From Urbifossiella sp043733485 (GTDB taxonomy: Bacteria; Planctomycetota; Planctomycetia; Gemmatales; Gemmataceae), in the NCBI GenBank assembly GCA_043733485.1, contig JAYTGN010000083.1, forward strand, positions 1 to 64,000: DNA of 64,000 nucleotides. The letters are read 5' to 3'. Both the position numbers and the translations under genes were made by a program. Positions 35,910 through 44,988 of this stretch are shown here, one piece after another. How positions within the stretch are numbered: position 1 is the first letter of the stretch; every line of letters starts with the position of its first letter. The notes below the pieces were generated by a model. That model saw nothing but the letters and a program-made list of their open reading frames with translations, did no database searches and had not been told where the DNA came from.

Positions 35910-36884
35910 TCAACAATCGTCCACGTCCCACACGACGATTCTACCGGTATCGCTTCCGACGGCTGCGAGCATTCCATCCGGTGAGAAGGCGACGCTCCGC
36001 AATCGACCGATGTTCCAGGCGTAGGTCTTGGCGATCTGCCAGGTATCGGTGTCGTAGAGCTTCACGGTCTCGTCGTTACTCGTGGCAGCGAGAAAACGGC
36101 CCGAGGGGTGGAAGGCGATGCAGGTGAGTTCTCTTCTGCCCGAAGCGATTCGTTTGGGTTCAAGCGATAAGTCGTTCGCGTCCCAGACAAAGAATGCGTT
36201 GCGCGATCGAAGAACGAGCCAGGTATCGTTGGGGTGGAAGAGTAACTGATCCCAATATGCGATCTTGTCGCTGACCGGAGTGCGGCTCACGAGTGACCAG
36301 TCTCGTGGATCGTACGCACCGAGTTCATAGGCGTGTTCTTCTCCCTGTAGATTGAGCGTGACGATTCGGGTTCCTCTGCTGTCGATGGCAAGAAAGCTCT
36401 TAGGCTCGACTTCGGATTCTTCACTCAGTGTCTTCAACCACTCCCGAGCAGGCGGTAAGCCGGGAGGCTGCTTCCATCGGGCGATCACATCGGGGCCCCG
36501 ACGCGACGCGCGTCCCGAGGCAATGAAGGAACCTCCGTCCGGCAGAACGGCCAGCCGGAAATCGTAATCCGCTTCAATTCCGAGCGAGTGGATCGCATTC
36601 TTGGAAAGATCGAGCGCACGGTAGTGCTTTCGTTCGTCGTCGCGTTTCTCCTTCGCAGCCAGGTAAAGCCACCGCCCGGCCGGATTGACGCAGAACCCCG
36701 TCACAAACTGGTCCGCCAAAAGGTGAAGAATGGGATCGGCCGACCCGGGAATCGACCAGACCCCGATCCCACGGCTGTCCCGGGTTTGGTTCGTCAATCG
36801 CGTGGCGCCTGCGGCGTAAAGGCGGCCGTCAGGTCCGAATGTCAGTTGATCGATAAAGAGGATGGGTGACTGAAGCATCAACAT
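35910..36884 (-). CDS. WD40-like propeller protein
   Basis: The best start is ATG 36884, with GAGG upstream; a GTG at 36899 overlaps the panB stop. The product is 324 residues with blades such as IDQLTFGPDGRLYAAGATRL, ELTCIAFHPSGRFLAATSNDETVKLYD and RSVAFSPDGMLAAVGSDTGRIVVWD. The middle is divergent. There is no signal peptide, so it is probably cytoplasmic. It is tightly coupled to panB, but no known link between them exists. Confidence 0.82.
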   Translation of the reverse strand: MLMLQSPILFIDQLTFGPDGRLYAAGATRLTNQTRDSRGIGVWSIPGSADPILHLLADQFVTGFCVNPAGRWLYLAAKEKRDDERKHYRALDLSKNAIHSLGIEADYDFRLAVLPDGGSFIASGRASRRGPDVIARWKQPPGLPPAREWLKTLSEESEVEPKSFLAIDSRGTRIVTLNLQGEEHAYELGAYDPRDWSLVSRTPVSDKIAYWDQLLFHPNDTWLVLRSRNAFFVWDANDLSLEPKRIASGRRELTCIAFHPSGRFLAATSNDETVKLYDTDTWQIAKTYAWNIGRLRSVAFSPDGMLAAVGSDTGRIVVWDVDDC

Positions 36885-36895
36885 GGTCGAGCACC

Positions 36896-37705
36896 TCACC
36901 GAAAGCTTTGCTCGGCTCCAGGGAACTTCCCTTCGCGGACTTCCTGACCGTAAGTCTGAAGTGCCGTGTGAATCTGGGAACCGACCTCCGCGTAGCGCTT
37001 CACGAACTTCGGTTTGAAGTCTGGGTAGAGACCGAGCAGGTCGTGGAAGACCAGCACCTGGCCATCGCAGCCCGCACCGGCACCGATGCCGATGGTGGGA
37101 ATCGTCAGGGCTTGCGTAATCTTCGCCCCGACCTCCGCCGGCACGCTTTCCACCACCACTGAGAACGCACCGGCTTCCTCAACGGCCTTCGCATCGGCAA
37201 GCAGTTGTTCCAGATCGCGCTGCACCTTGAAGCCGCCGAGCAGATGTACCGATTGCGGCGTGAGCCCGACGTGACCCATCACGGGAATCCCGGCGTTGAC
37301 AATGGCCAGGATGGCATCGGCCATGCGTTCGCCGCCTTCGAGCTTCACCGCGTGGGCACCGGCCTTTTTGATGAGCTTGCCCGCACTTCGCACCGCTTGC
37401 CGCGGGCTGACTTGATAAGACAAGAACGGCAGATCGGCGACGACCAGCGCTCGCCGAGTGCCCCTCACGACGCATTCCGTGTGATACGCCATCTGCCCCA
37501 GCGTGACGGGCAACGATGTCTGATGCCCTTGAATCACCATGCCGAGTGAATCGCCGACGAGGATGCAATCGACGCCGGATTCGTCGGCGAGGCGGGCCGA
37601 GGTGTAGTCGTAAGCCGTGACGACGACGAGTTTCTCGCCCCGGGCTTTCGCGGCGCGAAACTCCGGCACGGTCACTGGTTTTGGAACGGGAGGGGTCGCG
37701 CTCAT
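36896..37705 (-). CDS. panB: 3-methyl-2-oxobutanoate hydroxymethyltransferase
   Basis: It adds a hydroxymethyl group from methylenetetrahydrofolate to 2-oxoisovalerate, giving ketopantoate (EC 2.1.2.11), the first committed step to pantothenate and CoA. The 269-residue length is standard. Family motifs: VVTAYDYTSARLADESGVD, ILVGDSLGMVIQGH with the metal Asp, VKLEGGERM, PVMGHVGLTPQSVHLLGG, and TIGIGAGAGCDGQVLVFHDLLGL. No panC is nearby. A palindromic element lies upstream (37740-37792). Confidence 0.96.
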   Translation of the reverse strand: MSATPPVPKPVTVPEFRAAKARGEKLVVVTAYDYTSARLADESGVDCILVGDSLGMVIQGHQTSLPVTLGQMAYHTECVVRGTRRALVVADLPFLSYQVSPRQAVRSAGKLIKKAGAHAVKLEGGERMADAILAIVNAGIPVMGHVGLTPQSVHLLGGFKVQRDLEQLLADAKAVEEAGAFSVVVESVPAEVGAKITQALTIPTIGIGAGAGCDGQVLVFHDLLGLYPDFKPKFVKRYAEVGSQIHTALQTYGQEVREGKFPGAEQSFR

Positions 37706-37739
37706 GGTTGTTTCATTCTAGCGGTTTGCGGTCATCATA

Positions 37740-37792
37740 TAGCGGTCGGTTTACTGGCCGTCCGATTCTGACGGCCGGTAAACCGACCGCTA
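37740..37792. repeat. Palindromic element, TAGC-GTTTAC family, copy 2
   Basis: 23-base arms (37740-37762, 37770-37792) around CGATTCT, with one T-G wobble. The left arm reads TAGC-GGTCG-GTTTAC-TGGCC-GTC; AAATGAG follows the right arm. Fixed blocks and spacing equal those at 33887-33944 while both 5-base stem blocks differ. It lies between divergent panB and the DCC gene; its AAATGAG flank is close to the DCC ATG. Confidence 0.92.
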
Positions 37793-37804
37793 AATGAGAT
37801 TCCC

Positions 37805-38197
37805 ATGCAGGCAATCCTCCTCTTCGACGGTCAGTGTGCCTTTTGCCGCAAGGGCGTCGGCATCCTCCAACGCCTCGACTGGTTGAAGCGCATCCAGTGT
37901 CGGGATTTCCGCGATGTGCCGAACCTACCGGTCTGTTCCGAACCCCTCGTGCCGCGACAGTTGCTCGAAGAAATGCACGTCGTCACGCCGGACCACCTAC
38001 ACAGCTATGCCGGCTACCGTGCGATTCGCTGGCTGGCGTGGCGGATTCCGCCGCTGTGGATGCTCGCTCCGTTCTTCTACCTGCCCGGCACCCTCTGGCT
38101 CGGCAACAGAGCCTATCGCTGGGTCGCCCGCAATCGCTTCAAACTGGTGCCGTGCGAACACGGCGTCTGCCAGGTTCCATTCAAGGGGCCGACGTAG
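37805..38197 (+). CDS. DCC-family (DUF393) thiol-disulfide oxidoreductase-like protein
   Basis: The 130-residue protein has the family signature DGQCAFC (DxxCxxC) at residues 8-14, then CRDFRDVP, and a C-terminal AYRWVARNRFKL segment, all typical of DUF393. The thioredoxin-like fold suggests redox activity, but the family's substrates are not known. It is divergent from panB across the palindromic element. Confidence 0.9.
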   Translation: MQAILLFDGQCAFCRKGVGILQRLDWLKRIQCRDFRDVPNLPVCSEPLVPRQLLEEMHVVTPDHLHSYAGYRAIRWLAWRIPPLWMLAPFFYLPGTLWLGNRAYRWVARNRFKLVPCEHGVCQVPFKGPT

Positions 38198-38325
38198 CGA
38201 GGCCACTCGTTCGCCGCCACGTCGCGCGATCCAGAAAACGATGCGGAATCTAGTTACGGTTTGGTCGGAACGAGTTCGCCGCCGGGGCCGTAGAAGACGA
38301 CGTCGTAGTCGAACCGCGACGCCTC

Positions 38326-41010
38326 CTACCCCACGAACACGCCATCGGTCAGGGCCGCACCGCCGAAGACGGAGAGGTCCTGGAACGTGCTCGGCTCGCC
38401 GTTTGAAATGAAGTTCACCCCGCGGTAGACGCGGACGTTCGCCGGCGAACCCTCCCCGCTGCCGACGGCGAGGTCGGCTCGCGCATCGCCGTCCGCGTTC
38501 TTGACGGCCACCCTCACGCCGCCGCGGTCGTTCGAGTTCCCCGCCACGAAGAAGTTCGCCACCGGCTGCGAGAACAGATTCGGACTGTTCGACGTGAGGG
38601 ACGCCCCGGACAGAATGAAGACGCGCGGCGCGCCACCCGGCCCGCCGCCGAAGATCAGGTCCGCAAATCCGTCCCCGGTGATGTCGCCGAGTGCGGCAAA
38701 GATCCCATTGCGGAGCGTCTCGGCATCCTCCGGGAAGGCGAAGAAGTCGTTTTTCAACTTGGTGCGGGAACTGAGGAGCGTGGTGCCGTCGAACAGCGCG
38801 ACGCGCGGCCCACCGCCAAAGCCTGCCGCCACGAGCAGGTCCGGCTTGCCGTCCCGGTTGATGTCGCCCAGCGCCGAGCGAGCCCCGCCGCGGAAGTTCG
38901 GATCGTCCACGCCCAGGAAGTTCGCGCGAACCGTCGGCGTGCTCCCCACCAAAGAGAAGATGGTGACGCGCGGCCCGCCGCCCTGATCCGGCGTGACGAC
39001 GATCTCGGCGCGACCATCGCCATCCAGATCGGCGGCCGAGACGAACCCACCGCCGGTGAAGTCTTCGCTGCCCGCAAACGGCGCCGTGACCGGAATGAGC
39101 AGCGTGCTGTTGTCGACGCCACTGACGACGGCGAAGCGGATCGGCACGCCCGGCCCCGTGACGAGAATCGTGTCCGGCGTGCCGTCGTTGTTGACATCGG
39201 CGACCGCGGTGCGAACGTTGGCCGGGATGGCTCCGAATGGGCTGAGGGTCGCGGCCGGGGTCGTGGCGAACTGGCCGCCTGCGCCCGGGGCCAACAGGAC
39301 GGCCGAGCCGTCGCGCCGGCCAGACGCGGCCAGTGGGCCGAAGGGCCCCGCCGAGAACTCCGAGGTGTTGCCGAGCGGGTCGGTGGCGGTCGCGGTCACG
39401 AGTTGGGCATTGGCGACCACCACGTTGAACGAGGAGGAAAAGGTGGCGTTGCCGCTGGTGTTGGTGGTCGCGTTGACAAAGCCGAGGAACCGCTGCCCTT
39501 CGGCGGGCAAGCCGAGTGGGTCCGGGTTATTGTCGAAGAATTCGATGCGGTACGTCGTACTGGGCGCAGCCGCGAGCGTGCCGGTGATGGCGGTCGTGCT
39601 GACGCCGGGCACCACGGAGGTCAGTACCGGGAAGTTCTGGAAGTTGTTGGGGGCGTTGGGAGTGCCGTGTCCCTTGGAGTCGTTGGCGGTGATGCCGTCG
39701 TCCCTGGGGAACGTGAAGCCGTTGGTCAGGTCGATGCCCAGCAACGGCAGCGGTTTCGACGACGCCGTCAAGAAACTGCGACCGTTGAGGAAGACGGAGT
39801 TGCCCCGGATGGCGTTGCCGACGTTAGGCTGGTTGGAGACAGACACGGGGTTGCCGAAGATGGCGATGCCTCCGGTGCCGTTGAACGCGACGAGGTTGCC
39901 AGCCCCGGCCACCGTGCCGCCGATTTGATTGTTCGACACGCCCGGCTCGTTGGCCTGCGGCGGCCCCAGAGGAGCGCCGAAGCCGTTGGAGGAGCGGAGG
40001 ACGATGCCGTGCAAGAGGTTGCCCGCCGGAGTGACGCCGTCGGCTCCGACGCCGGAGAAGTTCCCCTGGATCACATTGCTCTGGCCGCCGTTGTCGACCT
40101 CGATGCCGGCGCCGTTGAGGCCGACGACGTTGCGCGCCCCGGCCGTGGTGCCGCCCACGGTGTTGTTGTTGCCGCCGGAGATCTCGATGCCGAAGAGGTT
40201 GTTGCCCTCGGCCGTACCTGGGGCCGGCGCAGGTTCCGTTCGGTTACCGACGCTGCTCTTGCCGTCGGCGGCGACGCCAACGAAGTTGCCCTGAATGAGG
40301 TTCCCGGTCGCCGGTGCAACCAGGGTGCCGAGGAGATGAATGCCGCCGATGGCGTTGCCCGAGACGACGTTGCGGTCGGCCAGCGCCGTGGTGCCGATCG
40401 AGTTGTTCGAGGCGTTCTCGACGCGAATGCCATCGCCGCTGTTGGGGAAGGTGCCGTTGGGCATCCGCAGCGTGCCGGCGGGGTTGACGCCGACGAAGTT
40501 GCCGACGATCGTGTTGCCGTTCGACTGGGCCACGATGCCGTTGCCGGCGAAGCGGTTGACCACCAGGCCCCTGATCGTGCTGCCGCCGCTGCCCGCGCCG
40601 AGGGTCAAGCCATTGACTCCCGCGCCAGCGCCGGTGCCGTTCAACTCGATGAGCAGGACGGCGTTGTCCGCGTTGGCCAGCGTGTTGACTGAGGCCACGC
40701 CTTGCGTGTAGCCGTTGATGGTGAGCGGCCTGATGATCGTCTGAAAATTCGACGTGAGGGCGATCGTGTGCACGCCAGCGCCGGCGATGTTGAAGTTGAT
40801 CGTGTCGTTGGTGCCGTAGGCCCCCACCGCCACCACGTCGGAGTTGCGGTTGCTGCCCTGGTTGATCGACGTGATGGCCTCGCGCAGCGTCACCGTTGCA
40901 TCGACGGCAATCGTGTCTCCTGTGCCGGTCACCGTGATGACGGCCGGGGCCAGTCGGTCCTCCAGCATCTCGGCACGAAGCACGGCGCGGCGACGAATTG
41001 GGGTAAGCAT
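38326..41010 (-). CDS. Surface protein: right-handed beta-helix plus FG-GAP cassette
   Basis: ATG preceded by GGAGAACGCC gives 894 residues. The tag AEMLEDRLAPA is at residues 13-23. A beta-helix follows (about 25-470) with recurring N-x-I-x-G-N-x-(F/I/V) rungs such as NTIVGNFVGVNPAGT and NVIQGNFSGVGADG, then a beta-sandwich-like part, then the FG-GAP cassette (about residues 605-894). The cassette differs from that of the gene at 20187-24242 at only about a dozen of about 285 residues. It is probably an extracellular adhesin or polysaccharide-binding protein. The 129 bases between it and the DCC gene show nothing else. Confidence 0.86.
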   Translation of the reverse strand: MLTPIRRRAVLRAEMLEDRLAPAVITVTGTGDTIAVDATVTLREAITSINQGSNRNSDVVAVGAYGTNDTINFNIAGAGVHTIALTSNFQTIIRPLTINGYTQGVASVNTLANADNAVLLIELNGTGAGAGVNGLTLGAGSGGSTIRGLVVNRFAGNGIVAQSNGNTIVGNFVGVNPAGTLRMPNGTFPNSGDGIRVENASNNSIGTTALADRNVVSGNAIGGIHLLGTLVAPATGNLIQGNFVGVAADGKSSVGNRTEPAPAPGTAEGNNLFGIEISGGNNNTVGGTTAGARNVVGLNGAGIEVDNGGQSNVIQGNFSGVGADGVTPAGNLLHGIVLRSSNGFGAPLGPPQANEPGVSNNQIGGTVAGAGNLVAFNGTGGIAIFGNPVSVSNQPNVGNAIRGNSVFLNGRSFLTASSKPLPLLGIDLTNGFTFPRDDGITANDSKGHGTPNAPNNFQNFPVLTSVVPGVSTTAITGTLAAAPSTTYRIEFFDNNPDPLGLPAEGQRFLGFVNATTNTSGNATFSSSFNVVVANAQLVTATATDPLGNTSEFSAGPFGPLAASGRRDGSAVLLAPGAGGQFATTPAATLSPFGAIPANVRTAVADVNNDGTPDTILVTGPGVPIRFAVVSGVDNSTLLIPVTAPFAGSEDFTGGGFVSAADLDGDGRAEIVVTPDQGGGPRVTIFSLVGSTPTVRANFLGVDDPNFRGGARSALGDINRDGKPDLLVAAGFGGGPRVALFDGTTLLSSRTKLKNDFFAFPEDAETLRNGIFAALGDITGDGFADLIFGGGPGGAPRVFILSGASLTSNSPNLFSQPVANFFVAGNSNDRGGVRVAVKNADGDARADLAVGSGEGSPANVRVYRGVNFISNGEPSTFQDLSVFGGAALTDGVFVG

Positions 41011-41162
41011 GGCGTTCTCCAGGAACTGGACGTGGAGGGAAGCGACTCACCCAGCGTAACCTTCCTGCAACCCGCGTCAACCGCTGTGGTGCCGCTTTTC
41101 CGCAGCCCAGAGAATCGACTGTAGCGGTTACTTCCGCCCGCCGCGCCGTTCCGGAGCCTCCG
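41011..41162 (-). repeat. Duplicated 5' leader of the 38-41 kb surface gene
   Basis: This matches 24243-24400 upstream of the other beta-helix surface gene, so both genes probably share control. The remaining gap to 41268 has no other feature visible. Confidence 0.75.
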
Positions 41163-41267
41163 TTGGCCAACCCTGGACGGGGCCTTCGACCCCCGGCGTG
41201 TGAAGCTCCTCTTGCTCAGCACTTCCCCGATGGGTTACACCACACCCCGACTTCGAAGGGGATTCTC

Positions 41268-42134
41268 GTGCGATACCTCACAATGCTGCTGCCGATTGTC
41301 TTGCTCGCGGCCGCGGCTTCGTGCGAATCCGAATCGGATTTCGCCGTCGTTCTTCCGCCCGAAGTGCCGGCGGAGGCGGCCCCGCTCGCCACGGCCTTCG
41401 ACCCAGCCCGCTGTGGAACGATCTCCGGTCGCGTGACGTGGCCTGGTGAGAAGCCCGTCGCACCGCCATTCCTCTTCGGCTCGCCCGGCACCGAGGGCAA
41501 TTTCGCGATCCAAATGATCCCGAACCCGAACTGCCCGGCGATCGACGAACCGTCGCGCGGCGTGGTCGGGGCGGTCGTGTTTCTGCGCGGCGTGGATGCC
41601 GCGAACGCGAAGCCCTGGGACCTCAAGCCGGTTCGCGTACACCTCCAGGATCGCGGCATCCAGATTCATCAGGGCGACGCGAAGGCCGCACGTTCCGGCT
41701 TCGTTCGTCGCGGCGACGAAGTCACGATGCTGTCCACGGAGCCCGCGTACCACGTGCTGCGCGCGCGCGGTTCCGCGTTCTTCAGCCTCGCGTTCCCGGA
41801 GCCGAATCAGCCGTTGACGCGGAAGTTCGACAAGCCGGGTCGCGTCGAGCTTTCGAGTGCTGCCGGGTATTATTGGGCGAGCGCCGATCTGTTCGTGGTC
41901 GATCACCCGTACTACGCGATTGCCGATCGCGAGGGGCGATTCACGTTCCAAGATGTGCCGGCCGGGAGCGTGGAAGTCGTGGCGTGGCTCCCCGGTTGGG
42001 ACGTGAAGAAGCAGGAGCGCGACCCCGAGACGGGCCTGATCTTCCGCCAGACCTACGGCACCCCGCACGAAGCGATTCGCAAGTTGAAGGTCGAACCGCG
42101 AACCTCGGCCGAAGTCGTTCTCGCATTCCCCTGA
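41268..42134 (+). CDS. Putative lipoprotein with carboxypeptidase-regulatory-like domain
   Basis: A GTG at 41268 follows AAGGGGA by seven bases and begins a signal peptide with a possible lipobox (LLAAAASC, residues 14-21), so the mature protein may be lipid-anchored. The 288-residue product has GTISGRVTWPGEKP, VVGAVVFLRGVDAA and, near the end, REGRFTFQDVPAGSVEVVAWLPGWD, which fits a carboxypeptidase-regulatory or cupredoxin-like beta fold seen often in planctomycetes. Function unknown. The next gene begins 51 bases downstream and may be in the same operon. Confidence 0.78.
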   Translation: MRYLTMLLPIVLLAAAASCESESDFAVVLPPEVPAEAAPLATAFDPARCGTISGRVTWPGEKPVAPPFLFGSPGTEGNFAIQMIPNPNCPAIDEPSRGVVGAVVFLRGVDAANAKPWDLKPVRVHLQDRGIQIHQGDAKAARSGFVRRGDEVTMLSTEPAYHVLRARGSAFFSLAFPEPNQPLTRKFDKPGRVELSSAAGYYWASADLFVVDHPYYAIADREGRFTFQDVPAGSVEVVAWLPGWDVKKQERDPETGLIFRQTYGTPHEAIRKLKVEPRTSAEVVLAFP

Positions 42135-42185
42135 GACGCGGGTATACTCTGCGGAGGCTCACCCTCCCCATTCGCGGAGTCCACC

Positions 42186-44429
42186 GTGCGTAGCCTCGTC
42201 TTGCTGCTGATCCCCGGAATCGCCGTCGCCGTGTATCCCTTTTCGAGGCCGCAAGCCGCGGCGGAGAACCCTCCGGTTCGCAAGGCTACCGGCATCGAGA
42301 AACGCGAACTCTGGACCACTTCAAAAGTGAAAGGCTCGCCGGAGCCGCCCGATCCGTACCGCGTCGAGCGGGTCTATCCGAAGCTCAAGTTCGACGAAGC
42401 GCTGGAAATCGCGGCGGTGCCGGGCCGCAAGGCCTGGGGCATCGCCGAACGGAAGGGGAAGATCTTCGTCTTCGACGCCGACCCCGCGAAGGCCGAGAAG
42501 AAGCTCGTTTACGATGCTCAGGACACGGTGTACGGGTTCGCGTTCCATCCGAAGTTCGCCGAGAATGGTTACATCTATTTGTCCGAGGTGCCGGACGCTT
42601 CGAAGGAAACGCCGGACGGTAGCCGCGTGATGCGCTACACCGTCGATCTCACGACGATGAAGGCCGACTTCAAAACGGGGCAGCAGATTATCACCTGGCC
42701 GAGCGGCGGGCACAACGGCGGCTGCCTTCGCTTCGGCCCGGACGGCATGTTGTACCTCTCCACCGGCGACAGCAGCGGCATCGCCGACAGCCTCGAATAC
42801 GCTCAGAACCTCGGCGTGATCTCGGGCAAGATCCTTCGCATCGACGTGACCGAGACCGACCGCAAGAAAAGCTACTCGATCCCCGGAGACAACCCATTCG
42901 TGAAAACGCCCGGTGCTCGCGGTGAGATCTGGGCCTACGGCATCCGCCAGTGCTGGCGCATCCACTTCGACACCGCGAACGGCGACCTTTGGGCCGGAGA
43001 AGTCGGCCAAGATCTCTGGGACATGGTGCTCAAGATCGAGAAGGGCGGCAACTACGGCTGGAGCCTCGTCGAAGGCACGCATCCGTTCCGGCCCGAACGC
43101 AAACGCGGGCCCACCGCGATCCTTCCGCCGGTCGTGGAGCACAACCACGCCGAGTTCCGCTCCCTCACCGGCGGCAACGTCTACCACGGGAAGCGACTGC
43201 CCGAACTCGCCGGCCACTACCTCTACGGCGACTACGACACCGGCCGCATCTGGGCCTTCAAGTACGACCCGACCACGAAGCTCGCGACCCAGCACCGCCA
43301 ACTCACGGACACGACGCTCCGCATCATCGCCTGGGGCCAGGACGCCGACGGCGAACTCGTGTGCATGGACTTCATCGACGGCGGAATCTACCAACTCGTG
43401 AAGGCTCCGCCGCCGGACAAGAACGCCCCGGAGTTCCCGCGTAAGCTCAGCGAGACCGGCGTGTTCGCGAGCACCAAGGACCACACGCCGGCGAAGGGGC
43501 TCATTCCCTATTCCGTGAATGCCGAACTCTGGTCGGATGGAGCGTTCAAGGAGCGCTTCATCGGGCTGCCCGGCGACTCGAAGATCGAGTACGAGACGGT
43601 GATCTACCCGCAGCCCGCGCCGGGTTCGGTCCCTGGTTGGCGCTTCCCGGACGGCACCGTTCTCGTGAAGACCTTCTCATTGGAAACGGAGCCCGGCAAG
43701 AAGCGACGCCTGGAAACGCGGCTGCTCGTGGCCGAGCGCGTCGGCGGCACCGAGGAGTACGGCGATCAAGTTTGGAGCGGCTACACCTACATCTGGAACG
43801 CCGACCAAACCGACGCCGATCTCGCGGACATCAAGGGCGTCGATCGCATCTACACCATCAAGGCCGAGGGCGTGGTCAAGACGCAGCAGTGGCACTTCCC
43901 GAGCCGCGCCGAATGCACCATGTGCCACACCGTGACGGCCAAGTACGCGCTCGGCGTCAACACCGCCCAGATGAACAAGGACCACGATTACGGCGGCACG
44001 ATCGCGAACCAACTCAGCACGCTCGAACATCTCGGCATCTTCGACAAGAAGTTGCCCAAGCCCGTGGATCAACTCGACAAATTGGTCGATCCGCGCGATG
44101 AGAAGGCCGACCTCGACAAGCGGGCGCGTTCGTACCTTCAAGCGAACTGCAGCCACTGCCATCGCAAGTGGGGCGGCGGCAACGCGGAGTTCCAGTTGCT
44201 GTACACGCTGCCGATCCAGAAGACCGACACGATCGGCGTGAAGCCGGGCCAGGGGAGTTTCGACTTGAAGGAACCGAAGTTGCTCGTGCCCGGCGATCCG
44301 TCCCGGTCGATGATCCACCACCGCATGAAGCGCCTCGGCCTCGGCCGCATGCCGCACATCGCCTCGAATGTGGTGGATGAGAAAGCCGTCGCGCTGATCG
44401 AGAAGTGGATCGCGGGAATGAAGGAGTGA
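42186..44429 (+). CDS. Sugar dehydrogenase (GSDH/PQQ type) fused to a cytochrome-c-like region
   Basis: A GTG start with GGAG upstream leads into a signal peptide (SLVLLLIPGIAVAV). Residues about 55-420 form a six-bladed soluble glucose/sorbosone dehydrogenase-type propeller (GFAFHPKFAENGYIYLS, SGGHNGGCLRFGPDGMLYLSTGD, GNYGWSLVEG, GHYLYGDYDTGRIWAF). The C-terminal half holds two CxxCH sites, CTMCH (about 580) and CSHCH (about 658), consistent with covalent haem. The fusion would pass electrons from an oxidised sugar or alcohol to haem in the periplasm. Substrate not predictable from sequence. Confidence 0.87.
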   Translation: MRSLVLLLIPGIAVAVYPFSRPQAAAENPPVRKATGIEKRELWTTSKVKGSPEPPDPYRVERVYPKLKFDEALEIAAVPGRKAWGIAERKGKIFVFDADPAKAEKKLVYDAQDTVYGFAFHPKFAENGYIYLSEVPDASKETPDGSRVMRYTVDLTTMKADFKTGQQIITWPSGGHNGGCLRFGPDGMLYLSTGDSSGIADSLEYAQNLGVISGKILRIDVTETDRKKSYSIPGDNPFVKTPGARGEIWAYGIRQCWRIHFDTANGDLWAGEVGQDLWDMVLKIEKGGNYGWSLVEGTHPFRPERKRGPTAILPPVVEHNHAEFRSLTGGNVYHGKRLPELAGHYLYGDYDTGRIWAFKYDPTTKLATQHRQLTDTTLRIIAWGQDADGELVCMDFIDGGIYQLVKAPPPDKNAPEFPRKLSETGVFASTKDHTPAKGLIPYSVNAELWSDGAFKERFIGLPGDSKIEYETVIYPQPAPGSVPGWRFPDGTVLVKTFSLETEPGKKRRLETRLLVAERVGGTEEYGDQVWSGYTYIWNADQTDADLADIKGVDRIYTIKAEGVVKTQQWHFPSRAECTMCHTVTAKYALGVNTAQMNKDHDYGGTIANQLSTLEHLGIFDKKLPKPVDQLDKLVDPRDEKADLDKRARSYLQANCSHCHRKWGGGNAEFQLLYTLPIQKTDTIGVKPGQGSFDLKEPKLLVPGDPSRSMIHHRMKRLGLGRMPHIASNVVDEKAVALIEKWIAGMKE

Positions 44430-44474
44430 CCACGCCGAGGTATCGGCATTGGGTGGCGGGTACTATTCCCATCG

Positions 44475-44587
44475 CTTCAGTCGCGGAGCGACGACCGATG
44501 GTAGCCTGGGGTGAAGCGAGGCTTTGCGAGCGGAACCCCAGGAGAACCGCCATCCGCATGTTCGGTCGCCGCTCCGCGGATTCGATC
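44475..44587. repeat. Intergenic repeat flanking the toxin-antitoxin pair, copy 1
   Basis: It starts with CTTCAGTCGCGGAGCGACGA and has outer arms (TCGCGGAGCGACGACCG against CGGTCGCCGCTCCGCG, one mismatch) and an inner stem CCTGGGGT/ACCCCAGG. A second copy is at 45377-45492 and an inverted part at 45507-45574. Confidence 0.85.
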
Positions 44588-44628
44588 GTGTCGCACTCCA
44601 GGCTGGTATCGGTCGCCGCATCCGCGGC

Positions 44629-44651
44629 TACTTCTTCACGAAATCCTCGTC
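44629..44651. repeat. Duplicated fragment of the racemase-family gene 3' end
   Basis: These 23 bases match 45907-45929 exactly, within the last codons of the mandelate racemase-family gene. Similarity continues weakly for about 12 more bases. It lies just beyond the toxin gene. Confidence 0.8.
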
Positions 44652-44664
44652 GTGTCTCACACCG

Positions 44665-44985
44665 TCACAAATCCTCTGCAGTCAGCCGATCTTGTGAGGC
44701 ATGGCGCACCCTGTGGATTCTCACAACGTCTCCATCGATCCGATACAAGATGCGATAGACATGGCGCCAGTGCCGGAACAGAAATTCACGGACGTCGGTT
44801 CCGGCCAGGTCGGGTTCATCGGCGAGCGGCCATGCCTCCGGCATCCGTTCCAATTTCGACAGCCGCGCGAACAAGGCATTGCGCCAACGCTCTGCTGCGG
44901 AAACGCCGGACCGTTCTTTCACGAACGTAGACAAGACACCGATGTCCGAGTAAGCGCGGCGAGTGAGTTCGAGTGCGTGGGCCAC
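44665..44985 (-). CDS. RelE/ParE-superfamily toxin
   Basis: A GTG start with CCGGAG upstream gives 106 residues. LTRRAYSDIGVLSTFVKERSG and the C-terminal WRHVYRILYRIDGDVVRIHRVRH are typical of ParE/RelE folds, which inhibit gyrase or cleave mRNA on ribosomes; which one cannot be told here. It follows the antitoxin gene by three bases, the usual order for a type II pair. Repeat copies lie on both sides of the pair. Confidence 0.85.
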   Translation of the reverse strand: MAHALELTRRAYSDIGVLSTFVKERSGVSAAERWRNALFARLSKLERMPEAWPLADEPDLAGTDVREFLFRHWRHVYRILYRIDGDVVRIHRVRHASQDRLTAEDL

Positions 44986-44988
44986 GAT

